The notes beneath the pieces are model-generated. The model saw only the letters and a program-made list of their open reading frames with translations. It was not told the DNA's origin and did no database searches. Of a DNA stretch of 62,192 bases, positions 25,901-36,560 are shown in pieces (position 1 is the stretch's first letter; each line of letters begins with the position of its first letter). The DNA is taken from the NCBI RefSeq assembly GCF_007556755.1, contig NZ_VJOO01000018.1, positions 1 through 62,192 on the forward strand, in the 5' to 3' direction. Source of the DNA: Tepidimonas fonticaldi. GTDB lineage: Bacteria > Pseudomonadota > Gammaproteobacteria > Burkholderiales > Burkholderiaceae_C. The position numbers were made by a program, and so were the translations under genes.

Positions 25901-26635
25901 ATGGCGGCCCGGATTCTGCTCATCGATGACGACCTGCGGCTGACCGCGATGGTCGGCGACTACCTGCGGCAGGCGGGCTGGCAGGTGGAGACGGCGGCCT
26001 CGCTGAGCGCCGCCCGCCAGCGCCTGGGGCCCGGGCTGCCGCCGCCCGATGCGCTGGTGCTGGACCTGATGCTGCCCGATGGCGATGGCCTGGACCTGTG
26101 CCGCGATCTGCGCGCCCGGCCCGACACGCGCCACCTGCCCATCCTGATGCTGACCGCGCGCGGTGAGCCGACCGATCGCATCATCGGGCTGGAGCTGGGG
26201 GCGGACGATTACCTGCCCAAACCGTTCGAGCCGCGGGAGCTGCTGGCGCGGCTGCGCGCCCTGCTGCGCCGCGCCGGGGCGACGCCGCCAGCCGCCGGTG
26301 CGGCCGAGGTGCTGCGCTTTGGCCGGCTGGAGGTCGATCTGGCCGCGCACGCGGTGCGGCTGGACGGACGCGTGTGCGAGCTGACGGCTTACCAGTTCCA
26401 GTTGCTGGCGGTGCTGGCGCGGCACGCCGGGCGGGTGCTGTCGCGCGACCAGATCATGGACGCCCTCAAAGGCCATCCGCAGGAAGCCTACGACCGCTCG
26501 ATCGATGTGCACATCTCGCGCATCCGCGCCGCGATCGAGGACGACCCCAAGCAGCCCCGCCGCATCCTGACCGTGCGCGGGGCCGGCTATCTGCTGGCGC
26601 GCCAGCCCGCGGGCGATGGGGAGCCTGCCCCGTGA
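25901..26635 (+). CDS. OmpR-family response regulator (CpxR/RstA-like)
   Basis: 244 residues. The receiver domain (5-120) has the acidic pair DDD near residue 9-11, the phosphoacceptor Asp in LVLDLMLPDGDG, and the conserved Lys in YLPKPFEP. The OmpR-type winged helix (about 135-235) follows, ending VRGAGYLLA. The gene lies 34 bp after the Spy-like gene and overlaps the kinase start by 4 bp. It would be the output of an envelope-stress two-component system. Confidence 0.92.
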   Translation: MAARILLIDDDLRLTAMVGDYLRQAGWQVETAASLSAARQRLGPGLPPPDALVLDLMLPDGDGLDLCRDLRARPDTRHLPILMLTARGEPTDRIIGLELGADDYLPKPFEPRELLARLRALLRRAGATPPAAGAAEVLRFGRLEVDLAAHAVRLDGRVCELTAYQFQLLAVLARHAGRVLSRDQIMDALKGHPQEAYDRSIDVHISRIRAAIEDDPKQPRRILTVRGAGYLLARQPAGDGEPAP

Positions 26636-27948
26636 AAACGCTCTACCTGCGCATCTACCTGACGGTGGTGGCGGTGCTGCTGCTGTTTGCCCTGCTGTCG
26701 GGCTGGCTGTTCCAGCGCAACATGGACCAGGTGCGCGCGCTGGACCGCGCGGCCTGGAGCGAGCGGCTGGCCGGCTGGGCCGAGCTGGCGCAGGAGGTGC
26801 TGCCGCCGCCCTCGGCCCCGCCGGCCGAACAGGCTGCCGTGCTGGAGGACTGGTCGCAACGCCTGCGCCTGCCGCTGGCGCTGGACGATGCCGCCGGGCA
26901 GCCGCTGGCCGCCAGCGCCGCCTTCGAGCGTTGGGCCGGTCACGGCGGGCGGCGCATTCGCCTGGCGCTGGCCGACGGCCGGACGCTGTGGGTGCTGCGC
27001 CCCCCCCGGCCCGAGGGGCGGCCGCCCGCCGCCGGTCCCCTGGGTCCCCTGCATGGCCCGGGCGTGCCCCGGGAGCCGCCGTGGTGGCTGGGCGGCGGGG
27101 GGCTGGCGGCCGCGCTGGTGGTGCTGTTCGTCGCCATCGCCGCCGGCGCGTACCCGGTGGTGCGGCGGCTGACGCGCCGCCTGGAGGCGCTGCGCCGCGG
27201 GGTGGAGACATTCGGGGATGGCCAGCTCAGCCACCGCGTGGCGGTGGACGGCCGCGACGAGGTGGCGGCCCTGGCGGCCAGCTTCAACCGGGCGGCCGAG
27301 CGCATCGAGAGCCTGGTGCGCTCGCACCAGTCGCTGCTGGCCAATGCCTCGCACGAATTGCGCTCACCGCTGGCGCGGCTGCGCATGGCGCTGTCGCTGT
27401 GGGACACCGATGCCCCCGAGGCGCGCCCCGCCCGCCGCGCCGAAATCGAGCGCAACATCCGCGAGCTGGATGCGCTGGTGGACGAGGTGCTGTTGGCCAG
27501 CCGCTTGCAAGCCGCGCCGGACTTGGAACGTGCCCCGGTGGATTTGCTCGGGCTGGCGGCGGAAGAGGCCGCGCTGCTCGGCGCCGAGGTGGAGGGCGAG
27601 GCGCTGGTGGTGCCCGGCGACGAGCGCCTGCTGCGCCGGGCCGTGCGCAACCTGCTGGAAAACGCCCGCCGCTACGCCCCGGAGCAGCCGCCCAGCGTGC
27701 AGGTGGTGCAATCGGGCGATGCCGCAGAGCTGCGAGTGTGCGACCGCGGACCCGGCGTGCCGGCCGATCAGCGCGAGCGCATCTTCGAGCCTTTTTATCG
27801 CCTGCCCGGGCATGCCGAACATGCCGGTGGCGTTGGTCTTGGCTTGAGCCTGGTGCGCCAGATCGCGCAGCGCCACGGCGGGCAGGCGCGGTGCGAGCCG
27901 CGCGACGGCGGCGGCAGCTGCTTCGTGCTGCGGCTGCCGCGGGGCTGA
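26632..27948 (+). CDS. Sensor histidine kinase (CpxA-like)
   Basis: 438 residues from the GTG at 26632, which overlaps the regulator stop. One membrane helix spans about 6-23, followed by a short periplasmic region rich in Pro/Gly, a second helix (about 148-170), a HAMP domain, the dimerisation motif SHELRSPLARLRM (phosphoacceptor His), and the ATPase motifs NLLENARRYAP, DRGPGVP and GVGLGLSLV. Gene order Spy-like, regulator, kinase is the order of cpxP and cpxRA. The gene abuts convergent purC with no spacer. Confidence 0.92.
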   Translation: MKTLYLRIYLTVVAVLLLFALLSGWLFQRNMDQVRALDRAAWSERLAGWAELAQEVLPPPSAPPAEQAAVLEDWSQRLRLPLALDDAAGQPLAASAAFERWAGHGGRRIRLALADGRTLWVLRPPRPEGRPPAAGPLGPLHGPGVPREPPWWLGGGGLAAALVVLFVAIAAGAYPVVRRLTRRLEALRRGVETFGDGQLSHRVAVDGRDEVAALAASFNRAAERIESLVRSHQSLLANASHELRSPLARLRMALSLWDTDAPEARPARRAEIERNIRELDALVDEVLLASRLQAAPDLERAPVDLLGLAAEEAALLGAEVEGEALVVPGDERLLRRAVRNLLENARRYAPEQPPSVQVVQSGDAAELRVCDRGPGVPADQRERIFEPFYRLPGHAEHAGGVGLGLSLVRQIAQRHGGQARCEPRDGGGSCFVLRLPRG

Positions 27949-28857
27949 TCAGCCGATCAGGCGCGCCAGCGCCTCGCGGTACTTGGCCGCGGTCTGTTCG
28001 ATCACCTCCTTGGGCAGGCGCGGGGCGGGTGGCGTCTTGTTCCACGGCCGGCCGTCCACCCGGGCGTTCTCCAGCCAGTCGCGCAGGTACTGCTTGTCGA
28101 AGCTCGGGGGGTTGCTGCCTTCGGCGTAGGATTCCGCCGGCCAGTAGCGCGACGAATCGGGCGTGAGCACCTCGTCCATCAGCGTCAGCGTGCCGTCCGC
28201 ATCCAGCCCGAACTCGAACTTGGTGTCGGCGATCAGGATGCCTTTGCTGGCCGCATAGTCGCTCGCGGCCTGGTACAGGCGGATGGAGATGTCGCGAATG
28301 CGCTCGGCCAGGTCGCGGCCGATGCGTGCGGTCATCTCGTCGAAGGTGATGTTTTCGTCGTGCTCGCCGACGGCCGCCTTGGCCGCCGGGGTGAAGATCG
28401 GCTGCGGCAGGCGGCTGGCGTTGCGCAGGCCCGGCGGCAGCGGCACGCCGCACACCGATTGCGTCTGCTGATACTCCTTCCAGCCGCTGCCGGCCAGATA
28501 GCCGCGCACCACCGCCTCGACCGGGATCGGGCGCAGGCGCTTGACCAGCATCGAGCGGCCGCGCACCTGCTCGCGCTCGGCCGGGGCGACCACGCTTTCC
28601 GGGTCCTCGCCCGTCAGGTGGATGGGGCACAGGTTGGCACCCTTGGGCCCCAGTTTGTCGAACCAGAACAGGCTCAGCGTCGTGAGCAGCTCGCCCTTGC
28701 CGGGGATGGGCTCGCCCATGATGACGTCGAATGCGCTGATGCGGTCGGTGGCCACCATCAGGATGCGGTCGTCGCCCACGGCGTAGTTGTCGCGCACCTT
28801 GCCGCGCGCCAGCAGCGGCAGGGACGTCAGGTGCGAGGTGTGCAGTGCGGCGGCCAT
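27949..28857 (-). CDS. purC: SAICAR synthase
   Basis: 302 residues from the ATG at 28857. ATP site [27 protein letters not shown] and the aspartate/CAIR binding region ([14 protein letters not shown]) are of the long PurC form found in proteobacteria and yeast Ade1. It joins Asp to CAIR. It starts 1 bp after the fba stop, so the two are co-transcribed. In related genomes purC is often next to purE; here five plus-strand genes separate them. Confidence 0.95.
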   Translation of the reverse strand: MAAALHTSHLTSLPLLARGKVRDNYAVGDDRILMVATDRISAFDVIMGEPIPGKGELLTTLSLFWFDKLGPKGANLCPIHLTGEDPESVVAPAEREQVRGRSMLVKRLRPIPVEAVVRGYLAGSGWKEYQQTQSVCGVPLPPGLRNASRLPQPIFTPAAKAAVGEHDENITFDEMTARIGRDLAERIRDISIRLYQAASDYAASKGILIADTKFEFGLDADGTLTLMDEVLTPDSSRYWPAESYAEGSNPPSFDKQYLRDWLENARVDGRPWNKTPPAPRLPKEVIEQTAAKYREALARLIG

Positions 28858-28858
28858 G

Positions 28859-29923
28859 TCAGTGCACCACCTGCGCCAGCTCGCCGCGCGCATAGCGCTC
28901 GGCCATCACCGACAGCGGCAGGCCCTTGATCTTGCCGGCCATGCCTTCGCAGCCAAACTGCAGATAGCGCTGCTTGCACACCTGCTTGGCCGCCTCGCGC
29001 GCGGGCTTGAGCCATTCGCGCGCATCGAACTTGTCCGGGTTCTCGTGCAGAAACTTGCGCACCGCGGCCGTCATGGCCAGGCGGATGTCGGTGTCGATGT
29101 TGACCTTGCGCACGCCGTGCTTGATCGCTTCCTGGATCTCTTCCACCGGCACGCCATAGGTCTCCTTCATGGCGCCGCCGTACTGGCGGATCTGCTCCAG
29201 CAGCTCCTGCGGCACGCTGGACGAGCCGTGCATGACCAGATGGGTGTTGGGGATGCGGGCGTGGATCTCTTTGACGCGGCCGATGGCCAGGATGTCGCCC
29301 GTCGGCTTGCGCGTGAACTTGTAGGCGCCGTGGCTGGTGCCGATGGCGATGGCCAGCGCATCGAGCTGGGTGGCTTTGACGAACTCGGCCGCCTCCTCGG
29401 GGTCGGTGAGCAGGGCCGAGTGGTCGAGCACGCCTTCGGCGCCGATGCCGTCCTCCTCGCCCGCCATGCCGGTCTCCAGCGAGCCCAGACAGCCCAGCTC
29501 GCCCTCGACCGTGACGCCCAGGCGGTGCGCCATCTCCACCACGCGGCGGGTCACGTCCACGTTGTAGTCGTAGGGGGCGGGGGTCTTGCCGTCCTCGCGC
29601 AGAGATCCGTCCATCATCACGGACGTGAAGCCCAGGCGGATCGCGCTCTCGCACACCGCGGGGCTTTGGCCATGGTCCTGGTGCATGGCGACGGGGATGT
29701 GCGGCCAGGCCTCGACCGCGCCCTGGATCAGGTGGCGGATGAAGGACTCGCCCGCGTACTTGCGTGCACCCGCCGAAGCCTGCAGGATGACCGGGGCGCC
29801 GACCTCGTCGGCCGCCGACATGACCGCCTGCACCTGCTCCAGGTTGTTGACGTTGAAGGCCGGAATGCCGTAGCCGTGCTCGGCCGCGTGGTCGAGCAGT
29901 TCGCGCATGGAAACGAGCGCCAT
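28859..29923 (-). CDS. fba: Class II fructose-bisphosphate aldolase
   Basis: 354 residues from the ATG at 29923. The catalytic and Zn-binding segments are visible: [11 protein letters not shown] (Asp/His), [19 protein letters not shown] and [10 protein letters not shown], with NIDTD near the C-terminus. Length and the insertion [16 protein letters not shown] fit the class IIB aldolases of betaproteobacteria. It interconverts fructose-1,6-bisphosphate and the triose phosphates. The much longer open frame upstream is antisense of ppc and is not used. Confidence 0.95.
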   Translation of the reverse strand: MALVSMRELLDHAAEHGYGIPAFNVNNLEQVQAVMSAADEVGAPVILQASAGARKYAGESFIRHLIQGAVEAWPHIPVAMHQDHGQSPAVCESAIRLGFTSVMMDGSLREDGKTPAPYDYNVDVTRRVVEMAHRLGVTVEGELGCLGSLETGMAGEEDGIGAEGVLDHSALLTDPEEAAEFVKATQLDALAIAIGTSHGAYKFTRKPTGDILAIGRVKEIHARIPNTHLVMHGSSSVPQELLEQIRQYGGAMKETYGVPVEEIQEAIKHGVRKVNIDTDIRLAMTAAVRKFLHENPDKFDAREWLKPAREAAKQVCKQRYLQFGCEGMAGKIKGLPLSVMAERYARGELAQVVH

Positions 29924-29976
29924 CGGGGTCTCCCACAGGGTGTGTTGGAACGGCCGGCGATTGTACCGGCGGGGCT

Positions 29977-32838
29977 TTAGCCGGTGTTGCGCAGGCCGGC
30001 GGCGATGCCGTTGATCGACAGGTGGATGCCGCGTTTGACCTTCTCCTCCTGGTTGCCGGCGCGGTAGCGGCGGATCAGCTCGACCTGCAGGTGGTGCAGC
30101 GGGTCGATGTAGGGGAAGCGGTGCGCGATCGAGCGCGCCAGCGCCGCGTTGTTGGCCAGCCGCTGCGCATGGCCGGTGATGGCCTGCAGCGCCGCGTGGG
30201 TGCGGTGCCACTCGGCCTCGATGGCGCCGAAGATGCGCCGGCGCAGGCGCGCATCGGGCACCAGCTCGGCGTACAGGGCGCCAAGCGCCAGATCGCTCTT
30301 GGCCAGCACCATGTCGATGTTGCTCAGCAGCGCGGCGAAGAACGGCCAGCGGGCGTGCATCTCGCGCAGCAACTCGTGCGCGGCGTCGCGGCCCAGGTCC
30401 GCCTCCAGCGCGGCCACGCCGCTGCCCAGCCCGTACCACCCGGGCAGCGTCAGGCGGCACTGGCCCCAGCTGAAGCTCCAGGGAATGGCGCGCAGGTCCT
30501 CGATGCGCTGCGTGGCCTTGCGCGACGCGGGCCGCGAGCCGATGTTGAGCTCGGCGATCTCCCGAATGGGTGTGGCGTGGAAGAAGTAGTCGGTAAAGCC
30601 CGGCGTCTCGTAGACCAGCGCGCGGTAGGCCGCCTGGCTGGCGCGCGACAGCGCCTCGGCTGCTTGCAGAAAGCGCGCCGGCACCGGCCGCCGGGGGGGC
30701 AGCAGGGTCGCCTCCAGGGTGGCGGCGACCAGCGTCTCCAGGTTGCGCCGGCCGATGTCGGGGTTGGCGTACTTGGAGCCGATCACCTCGCCCTGCTCGG
30801 TCAGGCGGATTTGGCCGCGCACCGTGCCGGCAGGCTGGGCCAGGATGGCCTCGTAGCTCGGGCCGCCGCCGCGGCCGACCGTGCCGCCGCGGCCGTGGAA
30901 CAGGCGCAGCCGCACCGGGCGGCCGCTTTCGGCCCCCAGGCGGTCGAACAGCGCCGCCAGCGCCACCTCGGCCTGGTAGAGCGACCAGTTGCTGGTGAAG
31001 ATGCCGCCGTCCTTGTTGCTGTCGGAGTAGCCGAGCATGATGTCCTGCTCGCCGTACTCCAGCGGGCCGCCGGCATGCACCAGCGCGGCCACGCCGGGCA
31101 GCGCGTAGTACTCAGCCATAATGGTCGGGGCTTGTTGCAGGTCTTCGATGGTCTCGAACAGCGGCACGACGATCAGCTCGGCGCGCGCATCCTCCCCCCA
31201 GTGCCCATGCAGCAGGCCGGCTTCCTTCTGCAGCACCAGCACTTCCAGCAGATCGCTCACCGACTCCGTGTGGCTGATGATGGCGTGCCGGATGGCCGCC
31301 GCGCCGTAGCGCCGGCGCGCATCGCGCGCGGCGCGAAAGATCGCCAGCTCGCGCTGTGTGACGGCGCTGTAGGGGGTATCGGGCAGGCGCAGCGGCCGCG
31401 GATCGGCCAGCACGTTCAGCAGCAGGCGACGGCGCGCCGCCTCGTCGAGCGCCGCATAGTCCGGCGCCACCCGTGCCTGGGCCAGCAGCTCGGCCACGGC
31501 CAGCTCGTGCTGGTCCGAGCTTTGGCGCAGGTCCAGCGTCGCGAGGTGAAAGCCAAACACCTCCACCGCCCGGATCAGGGGTTTCAAGCGCGGCTCCGTC
31601 AGGGCCGCGCAGCCCTGCTCGACCAGCGCGGCCTCGATCACGCGCAGATCGGCCAGAAAGGCCGCCGCGTCGGGGTAGGGGTGCTGCGGCGGCACCGCGT
31701 GGCGCGCCGCCTCGCCGCCGCTGAGGGCCTGCAGCGTCGCCGCCAGCCGCGCATACAGGCCCACCAGCGCGCGCCGGTAGGGCTCGTCGCGGCGGTGCTC
31801 GCTGGTGTCGGGCGAGGCGTCGGCCAGGGCCTGCAGGGCGGCCGGGGCCGGCAGCAGCATGGCGGACAGGGACAGTTCCGCGCCGAGCGCATGCACCTCG
31901 CGCAGGTAGTGGCGCAGGATCAGATCCGCCTGGCGCTGCAGCGCCAGCGCCAGCGTGTCCGCGTCCACGTTGGGGTTGCCATCGCGGTCGCCGCCGGTCC
32001 ACTGGCCCAGCCGCAAGAACGGTGCCACCGGGGTGCCATCCAGCGCGGCTTCGATGTCGGCGTACAGCCGCGGCACCTCGGGCACGAAGGTGCGCTCGTA
32101 GTAGGCGAGGGCGTTGTTGATCTCGTCGGCCACGGTCAGCCGCGTGTAGCGCAGCAGCCGCGTGTGCCACAGCTGGGTGATGCGTGCGCGCAGCAGCGCT
32201 TCGTTGGCGGCCAGCTCGCGCTCGCTGACGTGGTCGCCGCGCCGGTTGCCCGCCGCCAGGGCGCGCGCCCGGATGGCGTCGCGCTGCGCCAGCAGCCGGG
32301 CGATGTCGCCCTCGGCCTCGCGGATGCTGGCGCGCTGCACTTCGGTCGGGTGCGCGGTCAGCACCGGCGACACCAGGGCATGGCGCAGGGTGTCGGCGAT
32401 GGTCTGCCCGCCCACCCCGGCGCGGCGCAGGCGCTGCCAGGTGTGCGCCAGACTGCCCGGCTGCACATGGCCGGCGCGCTCGTGCACCTCGCGCCGGCGG
32501 ATGTGGTGCCGGTCCTCGGCCAGATTGGCCAGGTGGCTGAAGAAGGTGAAGGCGCGGATCACGCTGACCGCCTGGGCATCGGTCAGCGCATGCAGCACGC
32601 GCTGCAATTCGCGGTCGGCGCGTGGGTCGGCGTGGCGGCGAAACGTCACCGAGAGCTGGCGGATGCGCTCGATCAGGGCGAAGGTGGCCTCGCCCTCGTG
32701 CTCGCGGATGACGTCGCCGAGCAGCCGGCCCAGCAGCCGGATGTCGTCCACCAGCGGTTGGTCTTTGGGCGGAATCGCGGTACGGCCGGCGGCATCGGCC
32801 GAGGGGGAGGGGGGCGGGTCGCGGCGGGACGTGGCCAT
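29977..32838 (-). CDS. ppc: Phosphoenolpyruvate carboxylase
   Basis: About 953 residues. Catalytic motifs are [10 protein letters not shown] (His), [22 protein letters not shown] and [14 protein letters not shown], and the protein ends with the invariant Asn-Thr-Gly. It carboxylates PEP to oxaloacetate to refill the TCA cycle. The ATG at 32838 is preferred to an in-frame TTG at 32856; neither has a clear Shine-Dalgarno sequence. It is 43 bp downstream of pgi on the same strand. Confidence 0.95.
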   Translation of the reverse strand: MATSRRDPPPSPSADAAGRTAIPPKDQPLVDDIRLLGRLLGDVIREHEGEATFALIERIRQLSVTFRRHADPRADRELQRVLHALTDAQAVSVIRAFTFFSHLANLAEDRHHIRRREVHERAGHVQPGSLAHTWQRLRRAGVGGQTIADTLRHALVSPVLTAHPTEVQRASIREAEGDIARLLAQRDAIRARALAAGNRRGDHVSERELAANEALLRARITQLWHTRLLRYTRLTVADEINNALAYYERTFVPEVPRLYADIEAALDGTPVAPFLRLGQWTGGDRDGNPNVDADTLALALQRQADLILRHYLREVHALGAELSLSAMLLPAPAALQALADASPDTSEHRRDEPYRRALVGLYARLAATLQALSGGEAARHAVPPQHPYPDAAAFLADLRVIEAALVEQGCAALTEPRLKPLIRAVEVFGFHLATLDLRQSSDQHELAVAELLAQARVAPDYAALDEAARRRLLLNVLADPRPLRLPDTPYSAVTQRELAIFRAARDARRRYGAAAIRHAIISHTESVSDLLEVLVLQKEAGLLHGHWGEDARAELIVVPLFETIEDLQQAPTIMAEYYALPGVAALVHAGGPLEYGEQDIMLGYSDSNKDGGIFTSNWSLYQAEVALAALFDRLGAESGRPVRLRLFHGRGGTVGRGGGPSYEAILAQPAGTVRGQIRLTEQGEVIGSKYANPDIGRRNLETLVAATLEATLLPPRRPVPARFLQAAEALSRASQAAYRALVYETPGFTDYFFHATPIREIAELNIGSRPASRKATQRIEDLRAIPWSFSWGQCRLTLPGWYGLGSGVAALEADLGRDAAHELLREMHARWPFFAALLSNIDMVLAKSDLALGALYAELVPDARLRRRIFGAIEAEWHRTHAALQAITGHAQRLANNAALARSIAHRFPYIDPLHHLQVELIRRYRAGNQEEKVKRGIHLSINGIAAGLRNTG

Positions 32839-32881
32839 GGGCAGAAAAAACGTCAAGGTGGAGGAAGCAAAAAGACAGGGG

Positions 32882-34537
32882 TCAGCCCGGGGCGCCGTCG
32901 TCGCGCGCCACGGTGCGCAGCAGCGTTTTGCCCAGCTCCACGCCCCACTGGTCGTAGGCGTGGATGTCCCAGATCGCGGCTTCGCAGAAGATTTTGTGTT
33001 CGTAGGCGGCCATCAGCGCGCCCAGCGCATGCGGATCCAGCCGTGGCAGCCACAGCAGATTGCTGGGCACGTTGCCGGGGAAGGTGCGGTGCGGAGCGAG
33101 CGTTTGCGCGGTCGCCGCATCCAGCCCCTCGGCCCGCAATTGGGCGCGGGTCTGCGCCTCGTCGCGGCCCAGCGCCAGGGCCTGCGCCTGCGCGAGCAGG
33201 TTGTCGCGCACCAGGCGGTGGTGCCGCTCGGCCAGGGGCAGTGGCGTGTCCTCGGTGTCGATGCCGATGAAGTCCACCGGCACCCGGTGGCGACCCTGGT
33301 GCAAAAGCTGGAAATACGCGTGCTGCCCTTCCAGCCCGATGCCGCCCCAGACGATCGCTTCGGTACCGACGGCGCACACGGTGCCGTCGCGGTGCACGCG
33401 CTTGCCGTTGGACTCCATCGCCAGTTGCTGCAAATAGGGGACGAAGTGGCGCAGCCGCTCGGCATACACCGCCACCAACTGGGTGGGGCAGCGCAAAAAG
33501 TCGCGGTTCCACACCGACAGCAGCGCCAGCGCCAGCGGCAGGTTGCGCTCCGGCGGTGCGTGCCAGAAGTGCTCGTCCATCGCGCGCGCGCCCGCCAGCA
33601 ATTGCCGAAACGCCGCCGCCCCGATGGCCACCGCGAGCGGAAAGCCGATCGCCGACCAGACCGAATACCGGCCACCCACCCAGTCCCAGAACACGAAGGT
33701 GTGCGCCGGGTCGAACCCCTGTGCCCGGGCCAGATCGGGCCGCGCCGTCACGGCCACCAGGTGCGTGCCCTGGGCGTCCGGCTCCAGCCCCGCATCGGCC
33801 AGCCAGCGGCGGGCGGTGTCCGCCATCAGGCGGGTTTCGGGGGTGGTGAAGCTCTTGCTCTGCACGACGAACAGCGTGTCGTGCGGATTCAGGTCGCGCA
33901 GCGTGTCGTGCAGTGTCCAGGCGTCGGGGTTGGGCACATAGCGCACCGCCACCGCCGGCGTGGCCAGGGCGGCCAGCGCTGTGGTGGCCATGCGCGGCCC
34001 CAGGTCCGAGCCGCCGATACCCAGGTTGACCACCGTGCGGATGGGCAGCCCGCGGTGCCCGCGCCACGCCCCGCTGCGCACCCGCTCGGCCGCGGCCAGA
34101 AAGCGCTCCCGCTCGTCGCGCACGGCGGCGCTGATCGCCGCCCCCCAGGGAGCGGCCGGGTCGTCGTCACCCCGCAGGGCCGGGTGCAGGGCGGCACGCC
34201 CTTCGGTGGCGTTGACGGCTTCGCCGCGCCGCAGGGCGTCGGCCTGTCCGGCCACGTCCGCCTCGCGTGCCAGCGCCAGCAGGGCCTGCCAGATGGGCAG
34301 GTCCACGGCCTGTCGCGTGGCATCCAGCCGCAGCCCGACGGCGTCGAAGCGCAGCGCGGCGCTGCGCGCCGCATCCGCCGTGGCCAACCGGTCCCGCAAG
34401 GGCGGCTGGGGGGTGGCCGCCAGGGCCTGCAGCCGGCCCCAGGCGGGCAGGCACGCGGGCCGGTGCCCGCCGACGGGTGCGCCGGCAGGGTCGGCGGAGT
34501 CGGCTAAGGGGCGGGGCGAGGACGTCGAGGCGTGCAT
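32882..34537 (-). CDS. pgi: Glucose-6-phosphate isomerase
   Basis: About 551 residues. Family signatures are [35 protein letters not shown] (signature 1 region) and GIELEGQHAY-like [17 protein letters not shown] with catalytic Glu/His, then [23 protein letters not shown] (signature 2). An in-frame ATG at 34561 would add eight residues. Interconverts glucose-6-P and fructose-6-P. It is preceded by the decayed symporter on the same strand, whose stop lies 30 bp upstream. Confidence 0.94.
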   Translation of the reverse strand: MHASTSSPRPLADSADPAGAPVGGHRPACLPAWGRLQALAATPQPPLRDRLATADAARSAALRFDAVGLRLDATRQAVDLPIWQALLALAREADVAGQADALRRGEAVNATEGRAALHPALRGDDDPAAPWGAAISAAVRDERERFLAAAERVRSGAWRGHRGLPIRTVVNLGIGGSDLGPRMATTALAALATPAVAVRYVPNPDAWTLHDTLRDLNPHDTLFVVQSKSFTTPETRLMADTARRWLADAGLEPDAQGTHLVAVTARPDLARAQGFDPAHTFVFWDWVGGRYSVWSAIGFPLAVAIGAAAFRQLLAGARAMDEHFWHAPPERNLPLALALLSVWNRDFLRCPTQLVAVYAERLRHFVPYLQQLAMESNGKRVHRDGTVCAVGTEAIVWGGIGLEGQHAYFQLLHQGRHRVPVDFIGIDTEDTPLPLAERHHRLVRDNLLAQAQALALGRDEAQTRAQLRAEGLDAATAQTLAPHRTFPGNVPSNLLWLPRLDPHALGALMAAYEHKIFCEAAIWDIHAYDQWGVELGKTLLRTVARDDGAPG

Positions 34538-34567
34538 GGGCCAGGGCGGGGAGCGGACCATCCGCGA

Positions 34568-36118
34568 TCATACGGCCCAGGCCGGGCCGCCCCGCCCCGG
34601 ACGGGGCAACAAAGAGCGGGGCAACAAAAAGCCCACCGGCACGCCGAAGATGCCGGCCGAGATCGGCTGGATGCCCCACCAGAGCTGCACGGGGTCGGTC
34701 ACACCGAACACGCTACGCAGCCACGGCTGGGAGGTGGCCATGTAGTAGAAGGTGATGCCAAAGCCGGCGATCATGCCGAGGATCGCCCCCCACTTGGTGG
34801 CCCGCTTCCAGAAGATGCCCAGCGTCAGCGCCGGGAAGAAGCCCGCCGCCGCCAGCGAGAACGCCGCCGACACCAGGAACAGGATGTCCGCCGGCTTTTG
34901 GGCGGCCACGTAGGCCGCCATCAAGGCCACGACCAGCAGCAGGACCTTGGAGATCATCACCCGGCGCGAGGTCGGGGCGTTCGGGTCCATCATCTTGTAG
35001 TACAGGTCGTGCGACAGCGCGTTGGCGATGGTCAGCAGCAGGCCGTCGGCGGTGGACAGCGCCGCGGCCAGACCGCCCGCGGCCACCATGCCCGACACGA
35101 CGTAGGGCAGGCCCGCGATCTCCGGCGTCGCCAGCACGATGATGTCGCCGCCGATGCGCATCTCGCCGAGCTGGAAGATGCCGTCCTTGTTGACGTCGGT
35201 GACCGACAGCAGCGCCGGGTCGACCTTGGTCCAGTTGGCAATCCAGGCCGGCAGCTTGTCGAACGGCGTGCCCACCATCAGGCAGAACACCAGTGCCAGG
35301 AAGTCGCGCCGCGACTCATCGAAGGTCTTCTGCGCCTTCTCATCGCCGTTGGGGTCGCCGGCAAACTGCTGCGCATGGCCCGGCATGCCGGCCAGCGGCT
35401 TGGCGCGGGCCTCGGCCGCGGCCTTGGCCTTGGTCCAGGCGTCCTTGGCGGCGGCGCGGTCGGCGGCCAGCGCGGCCGGCACGTCCTTGAGCTTTTCGCC
35501 CAGCGCGGCCGCCTGGGCCTGGAAGGCGGCGATGACCTCTTTTTCCTTCGGGTCGTCGATGAGCTGCTTCCCCCGCTCCGTGACCTTCTGCAACTGGTAC
35601 ACGAAGGACACGAAGATCGCGATCAGGATACCGACCAGACGCGCGATGGTGCCCTCGTACCGCGCCCCGAGGAAGTCGGGGATGGTGAACTGACCGAACT
35701 TGCGCAGATACGGCGCCAGGAACAACGCCACCAGGCAGTAGCCGCCGGTCTAGCCCATGATGAAGGCCAGGCCCCCGTAGCCGGTCAGGTACAGCGTGCC
35801 GGCCATGCCGTTGTAGACCGCGGGCACGCGCCGGCCGGCGACGTAGTACTCGGCGGCGTCGTTGGTGCGGCTCATGATGCCGATGCCGGCGTAGAGCATC
35901 ACCGTGGCGAACAGGAAGATGTAGCCCACCCACGCCTTGGGCAGCCCGAACTGCTCCAGGATCGCGAGCGTGACCACGAACACGAAGAAGCCGCCCGTGT
36001 ACCAGGCGTAGACCTTGTTGAGTTGCTTGCGGAAGGCGGCGTTGCTGCCGGCGCTGAAGACGCCGCCGGCGCTTTCGGGTGCGAGTCCGGCTATGTCAGT
36101 CCTCCTGTTCGGCGACAC
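34568..36118 (-). pseudogene. Decayed sodium:solute symporter (acetate-permease-like, VC_2705 type)
   Basis: The reading frame begins at GTG 36118 and is interrupted by TAG at 35750-35752, where the family has Trp (the remnant reads FIMG-stop-TGGYCL). It then continues in the same frame to 34568. Compared with my knowledge of the family, three internal segments are missing in frame: after VYNGMA (near 35801-35809) the conserved GADWMSAAS helix is lost; after VSFVY (near 35600) helices 4-6 are lost and QLQKV follows; and after LMVGT (near 35264-35279) the LPHILMR segment and the next helix are lost. The C-terminus after GVPVGF (near 34635) is also atypical. About 515 codons remain of roughly 680. 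The protein cannot be a working transporter. Confidence 0.85.
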
Positions 36119-36356
36119 CGTGCTCGATGTCGAGTTGGTTCATGTACCGGGCGTAAAAACCGATGATCAGCACGTAGACCACCAGCGCGCCCTGCGCGCC
36201 CACCCAGAAGCTGAAAGGCCAGCCGAAGAAGGTGAAACTCAGGTCGCGGGCAAAGAAGCCGACGACGAACGTCACCACGAACCAGATCGCCAGCAGAATC
36301 CCCGTGATGCGCAGGTTCTTCTGCCAGTATCGCTGTTGCGATTCCGTCAGTTGCAT
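36096..36356 (-). CDS. DUF4212 small subunit of a sodium:solute symporter
   Basis: 86 residues from the ATG at 36356, with AGGAGA nine bases upstream. Two membrane helices are visible (ITGILLAIWFVVTFVVGFFA and FWVGAQGALVVYVLIIGFYA), with the conserved FFGWPFSF between and the YMNQLDIEHG tail. Members always precede a symporter of the type found decayed downstream. The gene itself looks intact in length and motifs but has lost its partner. The symporter frame overlaps its 3' end by 23 bp. Confidence 0.8.
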   Translation of the reverse strand: MQLTESQQRYWQKNLRITGILLAIWFVVTFVVGFFARDLSFTFFGWPFSFWVGAQGALVVYVLIIGFYARYMNQLDIEHGVAEQED

Positions 36357-36560
36357 GGAAGTTGTCTCCTTTCGGTCTAGGGGCTGCGGACGGGCACGGC
36401 GGCCCGCCCCCACCCAGGGCTTGTTGAGCACCTGGAACAGCTGGTAGACGAAGTTGCTCTCGCGCCGCGCACCGGCGATGATGTACAGCACGCCCTGACC
36501 GAGCAGGGCGAGCAGTCCGATGTACAGGACCAGTTGAGCCGCGTTGAGCCAGAACAGCAT
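36357..36560 (-). pseudogene. Truncated small inner-membrane protein, frame open into DUF4212
   Basis: From ATG 36560 about 48 residues encode a hydrophobic N-terminus (NAAQLVLYIGLLALLGQGVL) and NFVYQLFQVLNKPW. This matches small hypothetical membrane proteins of about 100 residues that I recall next to this symporter type in related bacteria. The second helix normally following NKPW is absent, and the frame runs without stop through the leader into DUF4212. The loss of the C-terminal half is an inference from family memory. Confidence 0.5.

Noticed and set aside
28859-30460. 533-codon frame extending fba upstream
   Set aside because: The extension is antisense-like sequence in the ppc 3' part; the aldolase begins with [10 protein letters not shown] at 29923.
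30022-33270. Plus-strand open frame of 1082 codons
   Set aside because: It is antisense to ppc and pgi, with repeated Arg/Gln/His/Val-rich low-complexity sequence and no domain. Such long antisense frames are expected at this GC content.
35750-35752. Amber codon as pyrrolysine or programmed readthrough in the symporter
   Set aside because: The same gene has lost several helices, and the family residue at this place is Trp (one base from TAG). No Pyl genes or readthrough context were seen, so a null mutation is simpler.
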